Shown piece after piece: positions 57,101 to 64,000 of a DNA stretch of 64,000 nucleotides (its first letter is position 1; every line of letters starts with the position of its first letter). A model generated the notes under the pieces. The model saw only the letters and a program-made list of their open reading frames with translations, ran no database searches and was not told where the DNA came from. The position numbers were made by a program, and so were the translations under genes. The DNA is from Atrichornis clamosus (Eukaryota > Chordata > Aves > Passeriformes > Menuridae): positions 1-64,000 of the forward strand of contig WBMZ01003282.1 in the NCBI GenBank assembly GCA_013400975.1, written 5' to 3'.

Positions 57101-59938
57101 AATGGGCCTTCAAGGAAACTTCCTTTCTACCCTTAAGATGCATTCCTGCCTTTCTGCTGGAATACGTGGCAGTGGTGCATCTTCCTTGAACCCTGCTCTC
57201 ACATGCAGAATAAGGGCTCATTTTTTGGACTTGTGTCTTCAGGACTGGGTGTAGGTGTTTGTGTATTGAATTATTCCAGAAGAAGAGAATTGCTGTAAGG
57301 GGTTCTGTAGAATCATAATGCCTCAGACAGATGATTTTTTTTACCCCCTCATGTCCTTACATTCCCTTCAATGTCAAATATGTCTAAAATGTGATAGATT
57401 AAGAGGACTTGATACCTGTGGATTTAAATGTTTTTCTATCAATATTTGCTGTATTTGTGCATGTGTATATATTTTTCTTTTTTAATTTGCAGAGTTATTG
57501 ATAACTATTTTTTTCTGTTTCTGTGGTTTGAAAGTAGCTTTAATCTGGCCCTGATGGATGGTGACAAAAATATTTCAGTCTTAATGACTTTGTTAATACA
57601 AAATTTATACCATTACTGCTTGTCTTCTACCTTTTGGGTCAGTAAGAGTTGAAAACAATTTCTGACAGGTTTCTTAGTGACTTTGAAAGAATGTTACTCA
57701 TTTGTATCATAATATATTAGATGTAGCATTAATATTTTAACCATAAGGGGTTCATTGCTTACAATGTACTATAATATTTACATGTTACTTTATCTCTTCA
57801 GATCTAGAAATGGCGATTGCATATTGGAATTTAGTCTTGTCAGGAAGGTTTAAATTTTTAGATCTTTGGAATAAATTTTTGTTGGTAAGTACATACCATA
57901 TTCCTTACTGCCTATTTTAGTCCACAGTAATCTGGCTTTTGCAGGCTGTGTGCTTCCAATAGGAAAAAGATGGGATATCTTTTTGAAGGAATACTTCCTC
58001 CAAAGATTTTCCTATTTGAAAACTGATATAAAACAGTCTTAAGACAAATTAAATCTTCTCTACGTGATTTTCTAATTGAAAAGAATGCAAAAAGATGCAG
58101 CAAAGCAATAGAGTATTCTGCTTCCTTAATCCTGTGTCCTCCTGCTTGGGAAAGTTCCTGCATGAAAGGAAGCTGTGATTGTAGATGGAACAATATTGAT
58201 TATTGTCAGCCATGTTCTGCCTTTTGTAGTACTAATGCATAAACACAATCTTCTTACATCAGTCATAACAGAATTTAACTTTAGAGACTTTCCATTTTAA
58301 GTAAAAGTTCTTTCCTGAGTAATTACTTTGACTAATTTTTTAGCTAATAGTTGTGAACTAATCTTGGCAGTTCTCATTACTAGTGCAATTCTGTGGACAG
58401 TGGAGAAAAGATGCATAAATTAAACCTTAGAAATTGAAAAATACTCTTATAAAAGACCTGATTCACTCATCCATGTTTTTACACTTGCATTTCTATATAA
58501 CTACAAAGAAAAGGTTACATAATATAGCATTTATATTTTAATTTTTAGTTTTTATTTTTCAAATTATCTTTTTATCTGTAGTTCAGGAGAAATAAGAAGA
58601 CTTTCTGCATTTTTGTCTCCCAGTGCTTAATAGGGGAGGTATATACTTTTTGAAATATTTTCCTGAATTTTTTTCCAAATTTTTAGGCAGTATGCTTACT
58701 TTAACCACTGAATTATGTACTACTTTCATCTAGAGGACTTGTGAAAACATTACATGTTTTAACTACCTTAATACACTTTAAGACATTCAAATTTGGTTCC
58801 ACAGATGTAACTGAAGAAAAATCTACAAGTTATGACCTGGTATAAAGTGTGTTATTTCAGAGGAAATATTTAACCTGAGTATTTAGTTCACAAGAAATGT
58901 TTAAATTTAAAGATTTCAACCTGAGAAAGAAGCAAGTTAGGACTATTTCAGACGGTTTTTTTGGTTTTTGTTTTTTATTAAGATAAAGAAGATGAAGTGT
59001 TTGTAAAACGTGTATTTCAGTATATGTCAATATAAAATACTACTGTGGGATTTAAAAGTAGTTTGGGTTGAACAGTACCATTTTTCCTCTGTTACAGGAA
59101 CATCATAAAAGATCAATTCCAAAAGATACTTGGAATCTTTTGTTAGACTTTGGAAATATGATTGCAGATGATATGTCCAACTATGATGAAGAAGGTAAGC
59201 AGTACCTGAATATCTTCAAAATTTAGTACATCAAAATTAAAACACTGCTATAAATGAACAAGAGAACATGTTGTTACCTCGTGTCTTAATTTGTTTACCC
59301 TTGGGATTTTAGCTGCAAATACAGTGTCATACTTGTTGCCAAAACAGTAGTGATAAGAAGGTGAACTAGTTTGCTGAAATATGTAAATAGAAGTAGAGAT
59401 GCTGTTACACCATGATAGAGCACACTATTTAAACGTGTTATGTTACAGATCTCTCAGTGAAACTGAATGTATGTACAAAATTTTTTGCTAATCTAAATGC
59501 AGTTTACGCTGTTACTAATTCTTTTTTGGAAGTGTACAGAAATATGTCCTAAGATGTGAATGGCTCTAATGAGAAGGCCATGGTATTGCTATCAACTAGT
59601 GTTTATGTTTGTAGAGTGAAGTTTTATGCTTTTAATACATTTTGGTTGTCTTAAAAACTGCTACTGCAAGAAGAGATTGAAAAGTGGAATTTCTTAGTTA
59701 CGTGCTTTTTTCAAGTGTTTTATTATGTAGAATATATTAAAGCTGTAGACTAGGCCAGAAATATCAAGGTGGGCTTCTGATCCTTTACATTTAAAGACTA
59801 CACCAGTTTATTGCTGATAATGGTGGACTAATTTCTCAACGGCTTGACTTTCCTGTAGGAGCGTGGCCTGTTCTAATAGATGATTTTGTGGAATATGCAC
59901 GACCAGTAGTCACAGGAGGAAAACGTAAAACTTCCTAA
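39100..59938 (+). CDS. DCUN1D2: DCUN1D2, DCN1-like protein 2, cullin neddylation cofactor (7 coding exons)
   Basis: The coding exons are 39100-39102, 41572-41788, 43782-43950, 46558-46688, 57802-57884, 59098-59194 and 59859-59938. All have GT/AG borders and consistent phases: 780 bases, or 259 residues plus TAA, the usual DCNL1/2 length. DCN1-like proteins bind cullin-RBX1 and the acetylated UBE2M/UBE2F tail and promote NEDD8 transfer to cullins. Residues about 8-45 form the UBA-like region; about 60-248 form the PONY/DCUN1 domain. The cullin-binding D211, A235 and D241 triad is present. MHKLKSSQ at the start, [14 protein letters not shown] and the end [10 protein letters not shown] identify DCUN1D2 rather than its paralogue DCUN1D1. 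It is divergent from TMCO3 and shares its promoter. No disabling change is seen. Confidence 0.97.
39103..41571 (+). other. DCUN1D2 intron 1, 2.5 kb
   Basis: The first 600 bases belong to the CpG island, then the intron becomes AT-rich. If it were retained, an open frame from the start codon would run to a stop ending at 39,738. No repeat is recognised. Confidence 0.85.
41572..41788 (+). CDS. DCUN1D2: DCUN1D2 exon 2
   Basis: The exon encodes residues 2-73, the UBA-like region ([20 protein letters not shown], then [18 protein letters not shown]) and the start of the DCUN1 domain ([11 protein letters not shown]). It is 217 bases long; the last base begins D74. The donor is GTAAGG. Confidence 0.97.
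41789..43781 (+). other. DCUN1D2 intron 2
   Basis: A 2.0-kb AT-rich intron that begins with a T/G-rich stretch (41,800-41,860). No gene or known repeat is seen. Confidence 0.85.
43782..43950 (+). CDS. DCUN1D2: DCUN1D2 exon 3
   Basis: The exon completes D74 and encodes residues 75-129, including [20 protein letters not shown], an EF-hand-like part of the DCUN1 fold, and [20 protein letters not shown]. It is 169 bases long and ends two bases into G130. The donor is GTAAGT. Confidence 0.97.
43951..46557 (+). other. DCUN1D2 intron 3
   Basis: A 2.6-kb AT-rich intron; nothing recognised. Confidence 0.85.
46558..46688 (+). CDS. DCUN1D2: DCUN1D2 exon 4
   Basis: The exon encodes residues 131-173: [20 protein letters not shown], then [20 protein letters not shown]. 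It is 131 bases long, with acceptor TGAACAG and donor GTAAGT, and opens by completing G130. Confidence 0.97.
46689..57801 (+). other. DCUN1D2 intron 4, 11.1 kb
   Basis: The longest intron in the window. A stretch at about 50,640-51,110 resembles a very degraded CR1/L3-type element. Elsewhere there are only short open frames on both strands and poly-T runs (for example 54,741-54,755). I found no nested gene, RNA gene or young repeat. Confidence 0.7.
50640..51110. mobile_element. Possible ancient CR1/L3-like remnant
   Basis: The order of words here (AAATTTAATAAA, later TTAAGTACAGAACTGACCCCC and TTGG) recalls a block shared by old CR1/L3 elements in which a short-lived ATTAAACA segment precedes an 'actgatccctgg' motif. 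Similarity is weak and judged by eye only. Confidence 0.25.
57802..57884 (+). CDS. DCUN1D2: DCUN1D2 exon 5
   Basis: The exon completes D174 and encodes residues 175-201 ([20 protein letters not shown] and onward to WNKFLL), the hydrophobic core helices of the DCUN1 domain. It is 83 bases long, with acceptor CTCTTCAG and donor GTAAGT. Confidence 0.97.
57885..59097 (+). other. DCUN1D2 intron 5
   Basis: A 1.2-kb AT-rich intron; nothing recognised. Confidence 0.85.
59098..59194 (+). CDS. DCUN1D2: DCUN1D2 exon 6
   Basis: The exon encodes residues 202-233, [20 protein letters not shown], then [12 protein letters not shown]. It contains D211, the first residue of the cullin-binding triad. It is 97 bases long and the last base starts G234. 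Confidence 0.97.
59195..59858 (+). other. DCUN1D2 intron 6
   Basis: A 664-bp AT-rich intron; nothing recognised. Confidence 0.85.
59859..59938 (+). CDS. DCUN1D2: DCUN1D2 exon 7 (stop)
   Basis: The exon completes G234 and encodes residues 235-259, [20 protein letters not shown], then KRKTS and TAA. It contains A235 and D241 of the cullin-binding patch. The tail KRKTS differs from the human KRSLF-type end as I recall it. Confidence 0.97.
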
Positions 59939-60318
59939 CCCCAGGCTTGTCGATATGGACTAAAAGTGCTCTCTGAACTGCATTGAGTAACGAAGATTTG
60001 TTAGCTGATAACTGTGCACATTGTTGCTGGTTTCAGTGGTCATGACGACATTCTGCAGACAAAACTGAAATTCTTCCTTTCTGCCTAAAGAAAATGATGA
60101 CTGACTTGTGGACACTTCAAGAACAAACTCAGAAGATAGTCCAGGCTGTTTGTAGGCTATTGGCTTCAATTATTGTACTGGTTGTATCATATAGGATGTA
60201 GATTTTGCATGATTTTATACTTCAGAGAAGTTTAAATAGAGAGGCCATTTTATTAAAGTTTTAACAGCACAGCATGCCATTCAGTTCATAATCCAAAGTG
60301 AACACCAGCAGTTACATA

Positions 60319-60324
60319 AATAAA
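60319..60324 (+). terminator. Candidate poly(A) signal 1 of DCUN1D2
   Basis: AATAAA 381 bases past the stop codon. A second hexamer at 60,385-60,390 follows within 66 bases. Confidence 0.5.
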
Positions 60325-60453
60325 ACTGTATTATATTGTACTTATATTAAAAGCAGTATTTGTGCTATATAAATTAAATCCCTAAATAAAACTTATGCAG
60401 TATGTTGTATTTTTATAAGAGTTAGTTATGTGGATCTGTCCTGATACAGAATT

Positions 60454-60525
60454 GTAACAAACAAAAAAAACCCCAACCAAACAAAAATTGTGTGGGTTTG
60501 TTTTGGGTTTTTTTTAACTTGTTAC
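60454..60525 (+). repeat. Imperfect inverted repeat (RNA hairpin potential)
   Basis: The left arm starts GTAACAA, then eight A and CCC. The right arm reads GGG, eight T, and ends TTGTTAC. That gives stems of 7, 8 and 3 base pairs separated by a small internal loop, plus weaker inner pairing. It lies 65-140 bases after the proximal poly(A) signals. Confidence 0.75.
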
Positions 60526-62260
60526 CAAAATTTTAGATTTGTATTTTTTAAGTCCTCGATCTATATATTGATTATGTCCAGCTTTTTGCTTTCTCCCAGT
60601 GAGATTGACTTGCTCATTATTATTCTTCTTGAAGTGCTTGGACATGTAACAGTAGCATTGCTGAGGACAAGCTCCTGTTCTGTGCTATGTTGCAACTCCA
60701 GCTTTTTGTATTAACCATTTTAAAGTAGACATTAAACAACCAAAGACGCTTGTATAATTCATATGTGATTATCATAATTCAGTTAGTCTTCAATTATGTG
60801 TTTTATTTTTAATAAGGAACTGGTGGAATACGGATTTTATTTGTAGCTTGAAACATACCATAAATTCTAGCTAAATGCAACATAGTTATAAATACACTTC
60901 CTGGCACTTCTCATGGAAATAGATGTGAATAAGGCCAAAGACTTAATTAGTTGGCTTCCTTGTTGGAGAAATAGTTAGGGGTAAGGAGACTTTACATTAA
61001 TAAGTATTCATGCCTCTGGATGTGTTGTGCGTTCAACTGTATTTATTTAAGGGGGGGAAAAAAGTAGATTTATGCAGTTTCAATGATCTCAAGGCTGGTG
61101 GAATTGGACCATTTTTCACCAAATTTGAATTTGTTCAGTCATTTGTTTCTCCCCTTTTGCAGCCGTTGATTATGAAGCGCACAGAGGTCAGTCTTCTGTC
61201 CTCAACAGTGTTTCCCAGTGTCTGAGCACAGAAACGATTCAGCACATCTTCGCACAGGGCTCTTTCAAATGCTACCTCATCAGGATGAGTTTGTCATAGC
61301 CACTGTAAAAGTTTGTTAAAATGAAGAGTTGCTAAAGAGTATGTACAGCCATGATCAATATATTTTCTGTATTTAGAGATCAATAGATGCAAGAATTTTG
61401 AAGAAAATAGTGCATTAAGTTATATAAATTATATCTGGTTGGAGCATTGAAGTATTGCATGACAGCATACTATTTTATTTTGTAGTTGCAAGGGTATAAA
61501 AGCTTACAATATTCTCTTAAACTCTAATGTTTAGAGTTTCATACAAGCAGCTTTCGTTATGTCAGTGCAACCTGTGAGGACAAGTGTGCATGCTGCATAC
61601 AGAGAGACTGCCTTCATTCTTCCACTTGAGCGAGTTTCAGTTGTGCATGATATTTAAAAAGCAAGACTAGGGCAAATTTGAACAAATTAACGAATATTCT
61701 CTTAGTAAGGGTATCGCAAGCAAGTTACAAATGCCACGTGGGTGATTTGTTGTTAAAACTTGTCTTTTCTCTGGTGAGTGCCAGCCCTGGCCGTGCAGCC
61801 GCCAGGTGTCAGCGTCTGAGCCCGCTGCTGCCTCGCGCTCCTGGGCAGCCTTCCCCAGCCAGGTTACGCCAAATTGCTGCTTTCTGGCTGCACCTTCTGA
61901 GAAGGGCACTTGTGTACATAACTCCAGGAATCCTACAGAAGTCAGCAGAGATCTAGTAGTATTATGCTCTTTTTAATGCGTTTCATTTATCTACGCTTCC
62001 TTCCCAAAACAAGCCACGTCTGTATCTGTCCCACAGGCTTTGAAGAATGTGTAACATAGCATCAAGTGCATTTATCTATCCAAAAGCAGTGGAATGCTTG
62101 TTACTCACATAATTGCCACTTAAAATATATAGATATAACTGACCAGAAGTCGCTTAATCTATAGGTATGTAATGTAACTGAAGTTTCGTAGCACCAGAGC
62201 TTGTGAAACATTTGTCCATGAGCTCCTTTAAATCATTCTGATGAACCTTCTACCTTTTAA

Positions 62261-62266
62261 AATAAA
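62261..62266 (+). terminator. Candidate distal poly(A) signal of DCUN1D2
   Basis: AATAAA followed by TG/T-rich sequence (near 62,283-62,310). It would produce the long 3' UTR form. Confidence 0.35.
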
Positions 62267-63750
62267 TGGAGCATAAAAAATGCATGTGGGTTGAAGTTTT
62301 TTCCTTGTTAATCTGAGCAAGAAGGAAGGTGCTTCACACGGTATTCAGTTTATATATATATATGCTCATTTATTCATTTAAGCCTCATTCCTGTGAGGAT
62401 CCTTCATGGGCTGCACCTTTCAGCAGAGGAAGACTGGGCCAGATACTCTAAAGATAGTAGTTGCTCCTTATTGGCCAGCTTCTGTGGTATGCTGTGCTTT
62501 TTCTTCTGTTCTTCCTGGTCTTCTACCCATTTTAAACCACACATGCTTTTATGTTCCCATACATATAACACAATGGAGTAACACCTTTACACTTGAAAAT
62601 CATAAAAAATGCAAACAAACTGCTTTCAAATTCCAAGTTTCTTACGTATTTTAACAATTTGCTGCTGTCCACAGTTCCACTTTACAGGGTACTCTGACTT
62701 CCATTTTAAGTAAGCTGATACAGTGGTAACACCTAGACTGATCAGTTTATAATCCTAAATGGTACAGATGTCTTCAAGTTGTTCAGTGCATACAGTATTA
62801 CTTCACAGATATGCTGTATATATTTTTAAACTTGGTGCCAAGTTGTTTGGTTTGAAACTGAGCCATAGGATTTGTACTTGCCAATTCTAATTTTAAATGT
62901 AATTTATCATGTGTGTCATGCCAAGGAGAGCAAACCTGCAGGCATCTGCTCATCCAATGCACCTGGGAGATTTGCTGCTGAGTAAGCTGTACATGCATAA
63001 ATTTTGTGGCAATGGAAAAAGGAATAAATGGACTGTCAACATAAAGGACTGAAGTCAGTTATGTGAGATGTCTGTATGGTTTTTGTCAGCTTTCTGCTTT
63101 GGAGGTCTTGCAATAGCCAGTGGGGGTTTTTTGTTGTTTTCTGGTTCATTTATTATGTTCTTTGTTATTCCATCAGCCAGAAGAGGGCAAGGATGTAACT
63201 CATTAATTTTTAAGTGGCTATAATAAATGTTTGGTTTGCTCATTTGTGTCACCTTTAAGCTTTTAAGAAGCTTGACATGTTTTGCTGCAGTAGTGCAGCA
63301 CATACACTGCATGTATCTACCCGTGACCAAGCTCTCTGCAATTCGTGTCGTTAGTTTGTACTGGCAATGAGAGGTGTAATTGCAGGGAAGGTGTTGCTCA
63401 GTCCTGGCTCTGAGCTCAGCAGGAGACGCAGCACGCTCAGAAATCTGTGCAAAGGCCTTCAGAGGTATGTATTCACCTGTCATTCATTCTCTTCTGAAAG
63501 TTTAAATCGAGTAAGTTGTCCTCTGTCCTCACCCAGCTGCCATCCCTCTCCAGTGCTCTGACCAACCACTGGCTGCTTTGATATTGCATGAGTCTTGTCT
63601 TCTTTTTCCTGTAGCAGTGAAACTTGGTTTTACAACCATGGACCTGTTAGCAAAATGTTTTCTGATATTTTCATTATTTACAGTATGTTGGATAGAACCA
63701 GGTGAGGATGACACACCTCTAAAATTAACTTTTTTCTTCTGAACTGTTGA
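62267..63750. other. Intergenic DNA right of DCUN1D2
   Basis: A (TA)n microsatellite at 62,351-62,363 is the only clear element. ADPRHL1 is the gene expected next by synteny, but none of its conserved N-terminal exon is recognisable on the plus strand. Confidence 0.5.
62351..62363. repeat. Short (TA)n microsatellite
   Basis: About six TA units. Confidence 0.8.
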
Positions 63751-63882
63751 CAGAGGGGATCTGCAGCTGCCTCTACAACCACATGCAGAAAATACTGTAT
63801 TTCAGACAAGTGGGTGCAGAGGGGATCTGCAGCTGCCTCTACAACCACATGCAGAAAATACTGTATTTCAGACAAGTGGGTG
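63751..63882. repeat. Perfect 2 x 66-bp tandem duplication
   Basis: Copy one is 63,751-63,816 and copy two is 63,817-63,882. By eye they are identical base for base, and two further bases continue the match. The unit is a multiple of three and is open in all three plus frames and in one minus frame (60-residue class), but no frame resembles a known protein. Confidence 0.92.
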
Positions 63883-63884
63883 CA

Positions 63885-64000
63885 ATGTTCACCTCAATGA
63901 GGAAGACTGGGGAAGCTTAAGGCCATTCAAATTTTGATTTAGTATTGGGATATTTCCTCTTGTAGGTGCATATACTCGACAGATTCCCATGGGGGTTTTT
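63885..64000. other. Window end, nothing recognised
   Basis: Short flank of the tandem duplication with no supported feature. Confidence 0.5.

Larger units (their letters stand above)
59939..62290 (+). other. DCUN1D2: DCUN1D2 3' untranslated region (extent uncertain)
   Basis: AT-rich sequence after the stop. Close AATAAA signals at 60,319-60,324 and 60,385-60,390 would give a 3' UTR of about 0.45 kb. A third at 62,261-62,266 would give about 2.3 kb. An imperfect hairpin (60,454-60,525) and a GC-rich patch (about 61,780-61,870) lie between these alternatives. Confidence 0.5.

Noticed and set aside
39100..59938. Assignment as DCUN1D1 instead of DCUN1D2
   Set aside because: MHKLKSSQ at the N-terminus, the [11 protein letters not shown] segment, [11 protein letters not shown] and the VVTGGKR tail fit DCUN1D2, and the TMCO3 neighbour fits the DCUN1D2 locus.
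63678..63875. Minus-strand 65-codon frame with two copies of a 20-residue-class repeat as a gene
   Set aside because: The protein repeat simply reflects the 66-bp DNA duplication, and three other frames are equally open. There is no start context or homology.
60000..64000. ADPRHL1 first exon
   Set aside because: It is expected by synteny to the right of DCUN1D2, but no sequence resembling its conserved N-terminus is readable on the plus strand. It probably lies beyond the window.
1..64000. tRNA, rRNA, CRISPR, operon, phage or plasmid features
   Set aside because: Nothing of this kind is visible; the window is ordinary avian nuclear DNA with spliced genes.

Overview
This is a stretch of vertebrate nuclear DNA, almost certainly from a bird. 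The genes are split by long AT-rich introns. The recognisable repeats are avian: one long and two short CR1 retroelement pieces, and a solo ERVL-type long terminal repeat (LTR) of the kind common in neoavian and especially passerine genomes. The species cannot be named from the sequence alone. No bacterial, plasmid or viral genome features are present.

Layout. Positions 1-84 are the edge of a GC-rich CpG island. By synteny with human 13q34 this is probably the promoter end of TFDP1, which would lie off the left side on the minus strand. About 85-5,550 is intergenic and carries a complete solo LTR (3764-4226) with a perfect 5-bp target duplication. TMCO3 lies on the minus strand from the CpG island near 38.9 kb down to its stop codon at 6596. 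I reconstructed all 12 coding exons; their lengths and phases join into an intact 678-residue protein. A shared CpG-island promoter (about 38.3-39.7 kb) separates TMCO3 from DCUN1D2, which runs on the plus strand. DCUN1D2 has 7 coding exons between 39100 and 59938, encoding an intact 259-residue protein. A long AT-rich 3' untranslated region (UTR) and intergenic DNA fill the rest. ADPRHL1, the next gene expected by synteny, is not recognisable before 64 kb.

Function. TMCO3 is a CPA2-type cation/proton antiporter-like membrane protein with a signal peptide and a coiled-coil N-terminal domain. DCUN1D2 is a cullin NEDD8-ligation cofactor; its D211/A235/D241 cullin-binding patch is intact. The two have no known joint pathway. 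They share a divergent promoter containing a near-perfect ZNF143 (Staf) site, an E2F-like site, a CRE half-site and an NRF1-like site, which suggests housekeeping-type co-expression.

I found no new multi-gene system. The observations most worth a second look are the DCUN1D2 start codon cut off from the rest of the reading frame by an intron (with a 212-codon retained-intron frame), the ZNF143-type bidirectional promoter, a compact CpG-rich patch inside a TMCO3 intron, a perfect 2 x 66-bp tandem duplication near the right end, a strong predicted hairpin in the DCUN1D2 3' UTR, and clustered G/C runs in the last TMCO3 intron.
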